Positions 19,748 to 29,191 of a DNA stretch of 64,000 nucleotides are shown here, one piece after another. The translations under genes and the position numbers were made by a program. The notes under the pieces were generated by a model, which made no database searches, was not told the origin of the DNA, and saw nothing but the letters and a program-made list of their open reading frames with translations. The stretch covers positions 1 to 64,000 of the forward strand of contig CAVTLG010000003.1 of the NCBI GenBank assembly GCA_963735495.1, written 5' to 3'. The stretch comes from CAVTLG01 sp963735495 (GTDB lineage Bacteria; Chloroflexota; Ktedonobacteria; Ktedonobacterales; Ktedonobacteraceae). Each line of letters opens with the position of its first letter. The stretch's first letter is position 1.

Positions 19748-20611
19748 ATGAAGCACATCGTCGGGCATATCGTCCGCTCTGGTATCATGGGTCTGTTATT
19801 GCTTACACTCTTCACCACGAGTTGCCTCGCCGTAACGGCCCATGCACAGGCGGCGCAGATGAGCAGTGCCACGGCATACCTGATGCACGCACCTCATGGT
19901 TCAGCGAATTTGCAGTGGAGTCCACAGACGCAGGCTCTGACGGTAACGATCTTACTGGGTGGATTACAGCAGAACACGCGGCATCCGGCACATATTCACA
20001 CCGGCTCATGTCCATCAGATGGTTCCATTCTTTACACCTTGAATGACGTCATAGCTGACGCCGCAGGCAATGGCGTATCAATCACCACCATCTCTAACGT
20101 GATGCAAGGCATACCAGCTACTGGATGGCATATTAATGTGCACAGCGGACCTACATTAGCAGCAGCGGCTGAGGCACTACCGATCACCTGTGGCAATATT
20201 CTCAACTCACAGCCATCAACACAGGCATACCAGTCCATCAATGTCCCGCTCGCCAACGTCGCCCAGCCTAATCAGAATGCCTATGGCTTCGTCTATCTCT
20301 CGCTCATAGGCACAACCCTGAACGTCAAAGCGGTCGTGTTCCACCTGGTACCGGGATCTTCTCACGCCTTCCACATCCACGCGGGCAGTTGCGAACAGCA
20401 GGTTCCGGGCAACATCCTCTACCCACTCACAACACTCACTGCCGACGGGAGTGGACAAGCCACCTCGACTACCATCGTGCAGGGAATTAAGGCTATCCCC
20501 GCCACGGGCTGGTACCTCAACGTCCATTTCGGCACGAATCTCTCTATACAGAGTAGCTTTGACCCCATCGCCTGCGGCAATGTCATCGTGCCAAACGTTA
20601 CCAAAAAGTAA
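19748..20611 (+). CDS. Secreted protein with two CHRD-like domains
   Basis: A 287-residue protein with a Sec signal peptide (IVRSGIMGLLLLTLFTTSCLA, cut after AHAQA). Two similar halves follow: the first has HPAHIHTGSCPSDG, DVIADAAGNG and IPATGWHINVHSG, the second has SHAFHIHAGSCEQQ, TTLTADGSGQA and IPATGWYLNVHFG. The pattern HIHxGSC plus a C-terminal xNVH matches CHRD domains (distantly like Cu/Zn superoxide dismutase folds, but without its full metal set). Extracellular role unknown. AGGAG ribosome site 7 bases upstream of the ATG. Single gene. Confidence 0.8.
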   Translation: MKHIVGHIVRSGIMGLLLLTLFTTSCLAVTAHAQAAQMSSATAYLMHAPHGSANLQWSPQTQALTVTILLGGLQQNTRHPAHIHTGSCPSDGSILYTLNDVIADAAGNGVSITTISNVMQGIPATGWHINVHSGPTLAAAAEALPITCGNILNSQPSTQAYQSINVPLANVAQPNQNAYGFVYLSLIGTTLNVKAVVFHLVPGSSHAFHIHAGSCEQQVPGNILYPLTTLTADGSGQATSTTIVQGIKAIPATGWYLNVHFGTNLSIQSSFDPIACGNVIVPNVTKK

Positions 20612-20681
20612 ATCACCATGCAACCGCGCGTAAGGACCGAGCGAAGACCTTTTTCGTTACTGGCCAGCGACGGTAAATCGG

Positions 20682-20749
20682 CAAGCGGGTAGGGGCGTCA
20701 CCTCGCGTGCGCCCGGGGGCGGTCGCAAGGACACGCCCCTACCCGCTTG
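20682..20749. repeat. Dispersed palindrome family, copy A
   Basis: Perfect 17-base arms (20682-20698 and 20733-20749; core GGGTAGGGGCGT / ACGCCCCTACCC) enclose CACCTCGCGTGCGCCC...GTCGCAAGGAC. It follows the CHRD stop by 70 bases. The preceding 20640-20656 has an AAGACCTTTTTCGT motif that recurs at copy C (30825). No poly-T, so it may act as a structured mRNA end rather than a classical terminator. Confidence 0.9.
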
Positions 20750-20874
20750 TCCTCGGATCTTCTTACGCTCGTACCTATAGGGATTGTCTCTACGCGGCTA
20801 ATCCCTCTAGCCAACTTGAAGAGTTGCTGCTATTTCTAGTAAGGGGAGGCTTTAGCAGTAAGTACGACTAGAGA

Positions 20875-21237
20875 TTAGATCTTCTTGCGATTAATCAACA
20901 CATTAGCCAGGATAACAAACACTGTAAAAACGCCCAATCCCATGATGACTAACGGTTGGATTACATTGACCGTAGGGTTATGGAGAATAATCGCGATACC
21001 GACGAAGAAAAATATCATCCAGAACACCAGTGAAGTAATCGCCATGCCCATGCGTAGATTAAGCATATGTTCGCGCAGGTGAGCATCTTCAGGCGTGTTT
21101 CGTTCACTGCCTATTTTCTGATTGAACCGACTGGCCTCGTAATCAGTGTTATTATGGATAAACGCCTCATAACCACTATCGTATATTTTAGTATCGTTTT
21201 GCTGATTATGCTCAAATTGCATTTCCTGCTGTGACAT
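20875..21237 (-). CDS. Small two-TM membrane protein
   Basis: A 120-residue protein with a hydrophilic N-terminal half and two TM helices near residues 68-88 (MAITSLVFWMIFFFVGIAII) and 93-113, ending NRKKI. An ORF of this shape with consistent codon use is probably real; no known family. It lies downstream of the TPR gene (stop-to-start 92 bases), same strand, and may be co-transcribed. Confidence 0.6.
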   Translation of the reverse strand: MSQQEMQFEHNQQNDTKIYDSGYEAFIHNNTDYEASRFNQKIGSERNTPEDAHLREHMLNLRMGMAITSLVFWMIFFFVGIAIILHNPTVNVIQPLVIMGLGVFTVFVILANVLINRKKI

Positions 21238-21328
21238 ACGCGTCGCCTCCCTGTCTGGTAAACTTAACTATAATGCTATGCTAGTTACGATCAACAGAAG
21301 AATATGTTGCAAAAAGCATAAGAGTATC

Positions 21329-22468
21329 TCAATTTTTTCGCGCGTCCTCAAGCAAGGTGATAACAGCATCAAGACCTGCCATCGACTGTGGAGCTTTGCG
21401 CAAGAGATAGAGATTATTCAGCACAGCATCTATCTGCACATTCCCTGGTGTGAGATGTATAGCTTTTTGATAGAGACCCTTTGCATCATTGATCTTGCCC
21501 TGCGCCAGACGAGCCAGAGCAAGGTCATAATAGTCCCAATACATTTCAGTCTCCCCCGACTTGAGGCGTCCCTGAGCAACCACCTCGGTATGCCCAAAAT
21601 ACATTTTGGCGTCATCCACCTTGCCCAAATACCAGGAGAGACTGGCCAGGTTGCCGAGCGCATATGAGGAGCGGGGGTTGTCATGCCAGGCGCGTTCATA
21701 CAAATTTACCGCCAGGAGATACTCTTCCTTCCGTCGATACAGCCCTCCGAGAATCGCCAGAGCGTCATCGTCATTGGGTTCCAGAGTGATTGATTTCTTC
21801 AGCGCACGGATTGCTAGATCATAGTCCGCACTTTGCTTGAAGGCATCGCCACGCCGCCGATACGCCAGCCCCAGTTCTTTTTCTGCCCGCGCCTGTCCGG
21901 CTATGTCCTCTGGCTCAACGTTTTTTAGCGAAACCTCGAACGCATCTATAGCCGCATCATAATCACCAATGCCACTATATGTGCGTCCCAAAATATAATT
22001 TACCTGCGTATCATTTGGCAATAAGCGCTCAACCTTGTGATAGTTTTCACGAGCCGCGCGTATATTCCTCTGCGCAAGCAAGCGATCACCCAAAGTGAGA
22101 TAGATCAATGCATTACGCGTTTTACTTGCTTCCAACTGCGTATCTTTGACACTTTTCCGTAATTCTGCCGCCAATGTGCGCATTTCTGTATACGTCCTGA
22201 AACCCAGAACGGCAAAGACGGCTGTCAGTAAGGCCAGGAACGCCAGGATCAGACCTAAGATCGCGACAAACCCGTTTACGATATTCAGGATATCTTGCGC
22301 CTGGGAGAGAGTATTACTGGCATCTTGTAGCGCCGCTGTCGCATCTGGGGTTGGAGTACTGATCAGCACATGACTATGAGCAAATACAGGGGTCACAAAG
22401 CATTGCGTGCAATATACGAGAAGCGCAAGTAGCAAGGCCAGGCTACCAGTGCAGAGTCTTCTCCACAT
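21329..22468 (-). CDS. Membrane-anchored TPR protein
   Basis: A 379-residue protein with an N-terminal signal or TM segment (TGSLALLLALLVYCTQCF), a second TM near 65-90 (VNGFVAILGLILAFLALLTA), a short coiled coil, then about six tetratricopeptide repeats (for example AARENYHKVERLLPNDTQVN, YDAAIDAFEVSLKN, YDLAIRALKKSITLEPNDDD, YLLAVNLYERAWHDNPRSSY). TPR proteins act as assembly scaffolds; the partner is unknown. Adjacent to the small membrane protein downstream. Confidence 0.8.
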   Translation of the reverse strand: MWRRLCTGSLALLLALLVYCTQCFVTPVFAHSHVLISTPTPDATAALQDASNTLSQAQDILNIVNGFVAILGLILAFLALLTAVFAVLGFRTYTEMRTLAAELRKSVKDTQLEASKTRNALIYLTLGDRLLAQRNIRAARENYHKVERLLPNDTQVNYILGRTYSGIGDYDAAIDAFEVSLKNVEPEDIAGQARAEKELGLAYRRRGDAFKQSADYDLAIRALKKSITLEPNDDDALAILGGLYRRKEEYLLAVNLYERAWHDNPRSSYALGNLASLSWYLGKVDDAKMYFGHTEVVAQGRLKSGETEMYWDYYDLALARLAQGKINDAKGLYQKAIHLTPGNVQIDAVLNNLYLLRKAPQSMAGLDAVITLLEDARKN

Positions 22469-22612
22469 CCGTTTATGCTCCGATCTTCGTCTCTTTCTTT
22501 TCCTTGCATGACTTATCTCTTTAAAAAATATTTAAATCATTGTACTGAAACTCACAAAAGACGTCAAGGAAGTAAAAAAAAATTCGGAACTATGGAAAAA
22601 TCGCTGCCAGCG

Positions 22613-22642
22613 TTGACATACGCTCCCATCTAACACTACACT
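22613..22642 (+). promoter_or_regulatory. Candidate sigma-70-type promoter
   Basis: TTGACA (22613-22618), an 18-base spacer, then TACACT (22637-22642), 60 bases before the molybdenum hydroxylase start. Only the -35 box is a perfect match. Confidence 0.4.
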
Positions 22643-22701
22643 ATAGGTGCTCACCTCCTTCCTTCAGGTGCAAAAAAGACAGCGAAAGGTTCGTCCGCAC
22701 G

Positions 22702-25090
22702 ATGCACGAATACCAGCACATACCAGTGGGTCTGGAACGACGCAAAGAAGACTATAACTTGATTACTGGCCATGCTCTGTATGTGGATGATCTACGCCCT
22801 GCTACGGGACGTCCTGCCACTCTCCACATGGCCGTTGTACGCAGCCCTTACGCCCACGCTCGTATTGTCTCTATCCATCTCGACGCTGCGCGCGCCATGG
22901 CCGGCGTCGTCGCCGTGTATACTGGCAGTGAGCTGGTAGAGGGTCTGCCGCCGCTAGCAACATTCACGCCACCAGGCATGTGCGCCACACAATCGCCACA
23001 GCGGTATCCTCTGGCAGTAGACAAAGTACGCTACGTAGGCGATCCGGTAGCTGTGGTAGTAGCAGAGAATCGCTATGCCACCATTGATGCTCGTGATCTC
23101 GTGGACGTTGACTACGAGCCACTTCCTGCCGTGATTGACCCGGAGCAGGCTCAAGATCCTGCTGCCCCTCTACTCTATGAGGAACTGGGCAGCAATGTCG
23201 TCTATCGCACGCCCATCCAGGGCGGAGACGTACAGGCCGCATTCGCCCAGGCCGACCATACAGTCAAGCTACGCCTGGTCAATCAGCGCCTGGCACCGGC
23301 TTCCATAGAGGCGCGTGCCTGTATGTTTGACTTTGATGCAGCCAGTGGTCTCCTCAGTGCCTGGGTTTCCTCTCAATCAGTCTACCAGGCGCGTGATACA
23401 TTGGTGCGTTTTCTGGATCTCGCCCCTGAACGTATCCATGTCCATAATGCCGAGGTCGGCGGTGCCTTTGGCGCAAAGACAATCTTTCTCGGCGAGGAAA
23501 TTATTGCGGCTGTCCTGGCCGTAAAGCTGGCACGCCCGGTGAAGTGGATTGAGGACCGCAGTGAAAATCTCCAGGCGCACATACATGGACGCGGTCAGAT
23601 CAACACTATCGAGGCTGCCTACACCTCTGCTGGTCGTTTACTAGCTCTGAGAGTGCATACGGTGGGCGATGTGGGCGCATTCTTTCATGGTGTAGGACCT
23701 GTGCTGCCAACCTTCACCGCCAACATGCTCAGTGGCGCCTATCGCGTCCAGGCTGTAGATTGCCAGATTGTTGGCGTGCTCACCAATAAAGCGCCCATCG
23801 GGGCATATCGGGGAGCAGGAAGACCGGAAGCCGCCTATATTATAGAGCGTACCATCGAGCGCATCGCACGAGAGCTGCAACTCGACCCGGTAGAGGTGCG
23901 CCGCCGCAATTTGATTGCTCCCGACGCCTTTCCTTACCGGACGCCCACCGGTCTCGTCTATGATAGCGGCAATTACCAGGCTGCCCTCGACAAAGCACTG
24001 GCGCTGGCTGACTATGCTGGCTGGCGGGCACGTCAACGCGAACGCCGCAGCAGGAACGCGCCAGATATGCTAGGGATCGGCGTTTCCACCTTTATAGAGA
24101 CAACCGGCGGCGCATCACGGCCAGGCGCGCCACAGGATGCGGCCACGGTCCGTATCTTGCGCGATGGCCGCATCCTCGTGCAAAGCGCGGTCGCACACAA
24201 TGGCCAGGGCCATTTCACCACGTTTGCGCAGATTGCCGCCCAGGTGTTTGATGTGCCAGGCTCGCGCGTAGAGGTTCGCTTGAACGACTCGACTTTGCCC
24301 GGTTATAGTATGGGCACCAATGCCAGCCGCATCACGCAGACCTCTGGCTCAGCCATCCACCTGGCCGCTGAAGCTGCGCGCGCTAAAGCCATCCATCTAG
24401 CCGCTCAGCGCCTCGAAGCGTCGCCCGACGATCTTGTCATGACGCAAGGTAGCGTAGTGGTACGCGGAACGCCCTCACGCTCTATTGAGTTAGGTGAGCT
24501 GGCCCGTATGGCTGAAGCACAGCCCGCCCTGATCGAACACGAGCCTCCAAATCCGGCCAACAACGCGCCTATCGAAGGACTGGCCGCCTGGCGCGCGTTC
24601 TCTCCATCCGCCGCATCGATAGCTTCAGGTACACATATCGCTATTATCGAGATCGATAGTGAGACCGGCAATATCCAGATCCTGCGCTATATAGCCGTGG
24701 ATGATGGGGGCCGTATCCTGAACCACTATCTTGTGGAAGCCCAGATGCACGGCTCTCTGGCACAAGGCATTGGACAGGCACTCTTCGAGGAAGTCATATA
24801 CGACGACGAGGGGCAGAATTCTCAGCAGTACGCTGATGAACTATGCCTTGCCATTAGCAGATCAACTACCCAATTTTGAGCTGGCGGTGGTCGAGACACC
24901 ATCGCCTCTGAATCCGCTCGGCGTCAAAGGCGTAGGCGAAGCTGGCACCATTGGCGCACCACCAACACTGGTAAACGCGGTACTGGATGCCCTTGCTCCT
25001 CTGGGGGTCAAAACTATCGATATGCCACTGCTACCTGCCAGGATCTGGACTATCATCCAGGCAGCCAGACAGGGAACGCTGGAGCAATAA
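22702..25090 (+). pseudogene. Molybdenum hydroxylase large subunit (CoxL/XdhA family), frameshifted
   Basis: The first 2.1 kb encodes an aldehyde oxidase/xanthine dehydrogenase-type molybdopterin-binding subunit. It has the a/b hammerhead domain (ITGHALYVDDLRPATGRPAT), then the Mo-binding domains with EVGGAFGAK, GAYRGAGRPEAAYIIERTIE (about residues 367-386) and NGQGHFTTFAQIAAQV. Around 24824 the sequence CAGAATTCTC has one base too many. Removing an A restores GQILSSTLMNYALP, then PLGVKGVGEAGTIGAPP (the conserved C-terminal Glu motif), ending at 25090. AYRGAGR is the form II variant, not the AYRCSFR of true CO dehydrogenase. The substrate is therefore unknown. No small or medium subunit gene is next to it. 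Confidence 0.85.
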
Positions 25091-25143
25091 GAGAGGCTGC
25101 ACAATTCTAAATATGAGCTATAATACAGGAAAGAGCTTAAAAC

Positions 25144-25929
25144 ATGTATGTCAAACTCTGGCGACAGCTACACTGGCCTGAATACGGGTCTGAATTTATC
25201 GGCACAGCCTTTCTTATCTTCGTTGGACTGAGCGCTGTCGTCTTTGACTTCGGTCGTGGTCTGCCACTCTCAACACTCCTCCCCAACGCCAGTCTACGCC
25301 GGTTGATCACAGGTCTGCTCTTCGCGGGAAGCGGCTCATTAGTAGCTATTTCTCCTTTTGGCAAATTGAGTGGCGCTCATATCAATCCGTCGGTCTCGCT
25401 GGCCTTCTGGGCACAGGGCAAGATGCACCATTACGATGTTGTCGGCTATATCATTGCACAATTTCTGGGCGCGTGTACTGGCGAGACGCTCCTGGTACTC
25501 GTCTGGCGACACTATGTATCCAGCGTCTCTTTTGGTATGACCTCACCAGGTGCTGGCTATCCACTCTGGAGCGTTTTTCTGGCAGAGATGGCTCTCACGT
25601 TCTTGCTTGTGCTGGCTATCTTTACCTTTGTGAGCAGTCGCCGTCTTATGCGGTGGACACCATGCATGACCTGGCTGCTCGTCGCCACGATGGTCTGGCT
25701 GGAAGCACCTATTTCCGGTACGAGCCTTAATCCCGCCCGCAGCTTTGGTCCGGCGCTCATCGCCTGGACCTGGACGCAGCAGTGGCTATATTACATAGCA
25801 CCCCCACTAGGAGCGCTTCTGGCAGTGGGAGCTTTTCGCCTGCTGACCCTGGGTCAACGCGAGTTGCTAACGGGCAAGCTCTTTCATGAGGCCAGTTATC
25901 GCAGTATCTTCAAAAATGTGAACGCATAG
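25144..25929 (+). CDS. Aquaporin / glycerol facilitator family protein
   Basis: A 261-residue MIP-family channel with six TM helices and the two half-helix motifs: the first is altered to NPS (SGAHINPSVSLAFWAQGK) and the second is standard NPA (SGTSLNPARSFGPALIAW). It should conduct water or small neutral solutes across the inner membrane. It starts 54 bases after the molybdenum hydroxylase end, same strand. Intact. Confidence 0.92.
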   Translation: MYVKLWRQLHWPEYGSEFIGTAFLIFVGLSAVVFDFGRGLPLSTLLPNASLRRLITGLLFAGSGSLVAISPFGKLSGAHINPSVSLAFWAQGKMHHYDVVGYIIAQFLGACTGETLLVLVWRHYVSSVSFGMTSPGAGYPLWSVFLAEMALTFLLVLAIFTFVSSRRLMRWTPCMTWLLVATMVWLEAPISGTSLNPARSFGPALIAWTWTQQWLYYIAPPLGALLAVGAFRLLTLGQRELLTGKLFHEASYRSIFKNVNA

Positions 25930-25995
25930 CATTTGCATAGAGAAATTCACAGTCGCACTATAGAGCACGCATGCTGTTCATAAGAGAGTAGCGTA

Positions 25996-27012
25996 TCAGG
26001 TGAGGTGCAAGCGTTGATAGGTCTTCCAGAGTGGCTGAAAACCTCTATGTGGCCAGAAAGCTTGCGCCAACGGATTATCCGGGCTGTACCAGAGCATGTA
26101 GCCATCAAGAGGGATAGCAGCAAAGGCGTCGAAGACGGCCTGGACTAACAAGTGACCTACACCCTGCCCACGCTGCCTCTCCTCTACTCCGACGTTGTTG
26201 AGATAACCGTAACGGCCAGGCAAAAGCATACCCGGACGCCCACCATCCTGCTCAACCACCAGCAACTCATTTTCCGCGAAGGCTATAACCTCGTGCTCCT
26301 TTTCTACGACAACCACCAGCGGTGCTCCCTCTTCAAGGCTCTCTTCTGACCAGAGTTGTGCCAGCCTGGCCCGAAATGCTTGCTCAAGCGCCGGGACGAT
26401 ATGCACGAAAGGGGTATAGGATACATGGAACTGGATCTCTTGCAAGTGCAACCGGACCAACGCCTCTTCATCCTCAGGACGCGCCAGGCGTGCGTGAAAC
26501 AACGGCGAGACAGGTGGAAGAGGTGCTGGCAGAGGTCCAGTTCCACGATATGCCAGAATATTGTCAACTCGAAAACCATGAGCCAGGAGCTGCGGCTCAA
26601 ACCAGAGATCGCAGATGGGCCAGCGCAGCATATCCCCAGTTGTGTTTTGCTCGCGCCAGTACTCGCTCAATGCTTCTAGCAGAGCAAGCAGCACAGCCTC
26701 CACATCTTCATCTGTGGGTGTGGGTAATATGAAATGCTGAAAAGTACCGTTGCGCGCCGTGAAAAATGTCAGCATCTCATGCTCAGGTGGCATAATCCAG
26801 AGTTCGGGTCTGACGTAGCCACGAATGCGTCCATGTGCATCAGCAGCAACGAGAGCCTGCTCCTGCACGACAACAATCTCATCCCGCCCGCGCGGAGCTG
26901 TCAGACGGGCATCGAGTGCGTGCCAGCGTATCATCTGAGCGAGCATCAGATCAGTAACGGCAGAAATGTCAGTATCGGAGATGGGGCGTACCATAATCGA
27001 TTGGCCAGTCAT
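25996..27012 (-). CDS. GNAT-family N-acetyltransferase
   Basis: A 338-residue protein with two GNAT-like halves. The C-terminal half has the acetyl-CoA motif GYLNNVGVEERQRGQGVGHL (V..xxRGxGxG) and the late motif DNPLAQAFWPHRGFQPLW. The N-terminal half (VRPISDTDISAVTDLM) lacks a clear acetyl-CoA loop and may be inactive. Substrate unknown. Last gene of a minus-strand series APC permease - MOSC - antiporter - GNAT. Confidence 0.85.
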   Translation of the reverse strand: MTGQSIMVRPISDTDISAVTDLMLAQMIRWHALDARLTAPRGRDEIVVVQEQALVAADAHGRIRGYVRPELWIMPPEHEMLTFFTARNGTFQHFILPTPTDEDVEAVLLALLEALSEYWREQNTTGDMLRWPICDLWFEPQLLAHGFRVDNILAYRGTGPLPAPLPPVSPLFHARLARPEDEEALVRLHLQEIQFHVSYTPFVHIVPALEQAFRARLAQLWSEESLEEGAPLVVVVEKEHEVIAFAENELLVVEQDGGRPGMLLPGRYGYLNNVGVEERQRGQGVGHLLVQAVFDAFAAIPLDGYMLWYSPDNPLAQAFWPHRGFQPLWKTYQRLHLT

Positions 27013-27140
27013 CGGGATTCCTTCTCATTGATAGCTTCAAGTGCATCAACCTGTTCGCTTACCAGGTCTCCCCGTCATTGTATGCTCTAGATAAGATGCG
27101 AACAAGTTTCTGATCATCCAGAGGATAGCGCCCGAAACGC

Positions 27141-28457
27141 TCAAGATGTTTCCACTTCACCTTTGCGCCAGCGCGGCAATAGTACGCGTAGGCCGATGCC
27201 TTGCCCCAATAAGGTCACGAGCACAACCCCGTAGATAATACCGTCCAGGTGGTCCTGTTCTTGCCAGGCAATAGGCAGACTCAGCACCAGAGCTATCGAT
27301 AGCGCCCCGCGCAATCCCGATAGCAGAAAGATTGGACGCCAACGTGCTGGCAGCGGCTGCGGACGTGGTAGACGCCGAGATGGCTGTACAACATCCTCGC
27401 GACCAATCCAACGCGCAACAGCGTCATGCAGTGGTAACAGCAGATAAATCATCGCACCCCGACCAATAATAACTCCTGCCAGAGCCCACACAATCCCTCT
27501 AACCGCAGGCAACAAGTGGCTCGCGCCAATCTGCACCCCCAATAAAAGGAAGAGCAGCGAGTTGGCAACATAGCTAATAAACTCCCAGACATCGTGCGCC
27601 GCCTCGCGTGCCCGTTCAGATAAACCATAGCGCCGCCCATAGCTTCCCAGCACTAGCCCAGCACCCACGACCGCCAATAAGCCCGAGGTGTGCAGCAATA
27701 TGCCCAGTAAATACACACCATATGCGACGCTCACCGTCACAGTGATCTCAATCAGGTGATCATCGACGAAACGCAACAAGCGTCCTACGAGCAAACCTAC
27801 CAGCAGCCCTAGCGCCAGTCCACCACCCATCAACCAGATCACCTCCAGGAAGACCGGCCAGAATGCCGGTTCATGTACAGATGTCGTCATGCCAGACGCG
27901 GTAAGCAAAAAACCTAGCACAAGTTCAAAAACAGCAGCTCCTACTCCATCGTTGAACAGGCTCTCCCCTTCTATAATTGTACGCAAACGCCCCCCCAGAC
28001 CCAGTTGACGCAGCAATGCCAGTATGGCCACGGGATCGGTGGGGGAGATCATCGCACCCACCAATAGCGCCAGTAACCAGGGAAAGCTCATGCCCCAATG
28101 CAACAATGCGGCCACAATGAACAGGGAAAGCAGCAGACCAGGCACCGCGAGGAGCAGGACCGGCAACCAATCCGCCATCAGTAGCTCGATCTCTACGTTC
28201 CAGGCTCCTTCAAAGAGTAGCGCCGGCAGGAAGAGCAACACCACCAGATCCGGGTCCAGGTTGAGCGTGGGTAACAAGGGTGAGAAGCCAATGAGCAGGC
28301 CAACGACCACTAATGCTAGCGTGTAAGGCAGACGCAGGCGACGCGAGACGAGCGCCACAACCAACGTCACAACCAGCAGAATCACCATAAGTTGAACCTG
28401 TTGCTGCGTTCCCACGCTGGTCAGTACGTTGCCAAGACCGCTCATAGCTATATTCAT
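27141..28457 (-). CDS. CPA1-type Na+/H+ antiporter
   Basis: A 438-residue membrane protein with about 12 TM helices. Motifs of the NhaP/CPA1 family: MISPTDPVAILALLRQLG (the TD-containing unwound helix) and IIEGESLFNDGVGAAVFELV (Glu and Asn-Asp). It exchanges Na+ or K+ for protons across the cytoplasmic membrane. A stem-loop with T-run lies 25-56 bases upstream of the start, which suggests that it has its own transcript. Intact. Confidence 0.92.
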   Translation of the reverse strand: MNIAMSGLGNVLTSVGTQQQVQLMVILLVVTLVVALVSRRLRLPYTLALVVVGLLIGFSPLLPTLNLDPDLVVLLFLPALLFEGAWNVEIELLMADWLPVLLLAVPGLLLSLFIVAALLHWGMSFPWLLALLVGAMISPTDPVAILALLRQLGLGGRLRTIIEGESLFNDGVGAAVFELVLGFLLTASGMTTSVHEPAFWPVFLEVIWLMGGGLALGLLVGLLVGRLLRFVDDHLIEITVTVSVAYGVYLLGILLHTSGLLAVVGAGLVLGSYGRRYGLSERAREAAHDVWEFISYVANSLLFLLLGVQIGASHLLPAVRGIVWALAGVIIGRGAMIYLLLPLHDAVARWIGREDVVQPSRRLPRPQPLPARWRPIFLLSGLRGALSIALVLSLPIAWQEQDHLDGIIYGVVLVTLLGQGIGLRVLLPRWRKGEVETS

Positions 28458-28481
28458 GTGACAATGTACTCCCAGATAAAA

Positions 28482-28513
28482 AGCGCCGGTAGCCGATCAG
28501 GCTTCCCGGCGCT
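28482..28513 (-). terminator. Rho-independent terminator of the MOSC gene
   Basis: On the minus strand AGCGCCGG...CCGGCGCT pairs perfectly with extra pairing AAGCC/GGCT, and is followed directly by TTTTTAT. It lies between the MOSC stop (28576) and the antiporter start (28457). It could instead act as an attenuator for the antiporter. Confidence 0.75.
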
Positions 28514-28575
28514 CCCGGCATCTACAAGACACCATCTTTCTTTACGGGCAGTGTATCATATGTAGCGTGCAGTGA

Positions 28576-29070
28576 TCAAACATGCACAGGACCAATAATG
28601 CTGATTGGATCTCCAACACGTAACACTTTACCCGCCTCCGTAGTTGATACGTGAGTATTACAGCTCAAGCGATAGAAATGATTGAAGCGCGAGAGCGTTG
28701 CCCACTCTGGCAGGCTCTCCTGACGACGACACCTGAACGTCTCCTGAAAATGCAACCACACAGCTCCAGTCTGCGCATCGCGCGACGGCACGACACAGCG
28801 TTGACAGGGATTTGTGCCCTCAAAGAGCACATCGCCAATACGAAATTGCATGACAGTTTCCGCCACGCTGAATAGCCTGTCTTCCCAGAAAGGTGGTACG
28901 CCTCCAATCTCCAGGTTAGCACGGAAACGCTGTCTAATTGCTTGCCCATCAAGGCCGGGAAACCAGGTTGCCACGGTCAAGCGCTTTAAAAGGGTAGATG
29001 CAGATACGCGACAGATAAGACACCTGCGAGTTCCTTTCCTGCTAAATAAATACATGATCTGGCTCTCCAT
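28576..29070 (-). CDS. MOSC domain protein, possibly N-terminally truncated
   Basis: A 164-residue protein carrying the MOSC sulfur-carrier domain: QRFRANLEIGGVPPFWEDRL, then VLFEGTNPCQRCVVPSRDAQ and RVGDPISIIGPV. The conserved Cys (QRC) is present. MOSC proteins bind molybdenum cofactor or move sulfur. Most relatives have an extra N-terminal beta-barrel domain, absent here; a repeat element (29079-29152) sits 8 bases upstream of the start, so it may have replaced the 5' part. Confidence 0.75.
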   Translation of the reverse strand: MESQIMYLFSRKGTRRCLICRVSASTLLKRLTVATWFPGLDGQAIRQRFRANLEIGGVPPFWEDRLFSVAETVMQFRIGDVLFEGTNPCQRCVVPSRDAQTGAVWLHFQETFRCRRQESLPEWATLSRFNHFYRLSCNTHVSTTEAGKVLRVGDPISIIGPVHV

Positions 29071-29078
29071 TCTTCGTC

Positions 29079-29152
29079 GAGAGACAGGACAGGGGCGTGT
29101 CTTCGCGACCGCCCCAGAGGCTCATGCAAGGTGAACCCCTATCCCGTCTCTC
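29079..29152. repeat. Dispersed palindrome family, copy B
   Basis: Arms GAGAGAC...AGGGGCGTGTC and GAACCCCTATCCCGTCTCTC. It contains the conserved CTTCGCGACCGCCCC and GCAAGGTGA inner blocks. It lies between the APC permease stop (29192) and the MOSC start (29070). Confidence 0.8.
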
Positions 29153-29191
29153 CTCGTGAACGAAGAGCCAATGCTCCAATATCAATCATCA

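Noticed and set aside
19748..20611. Cu/Zn superoxide dismutase
   Set aside because: The HIHxGSC pattern occurs twice but the full set of metal ligands and the active-site Arg region is missing; CHRD fits better.
22702..25090. True aerobic CO dehydrogenase
   Set aside because: The active-site loop is AYRGAGR, not AYRCSFR, and coxS and coxM are absent.
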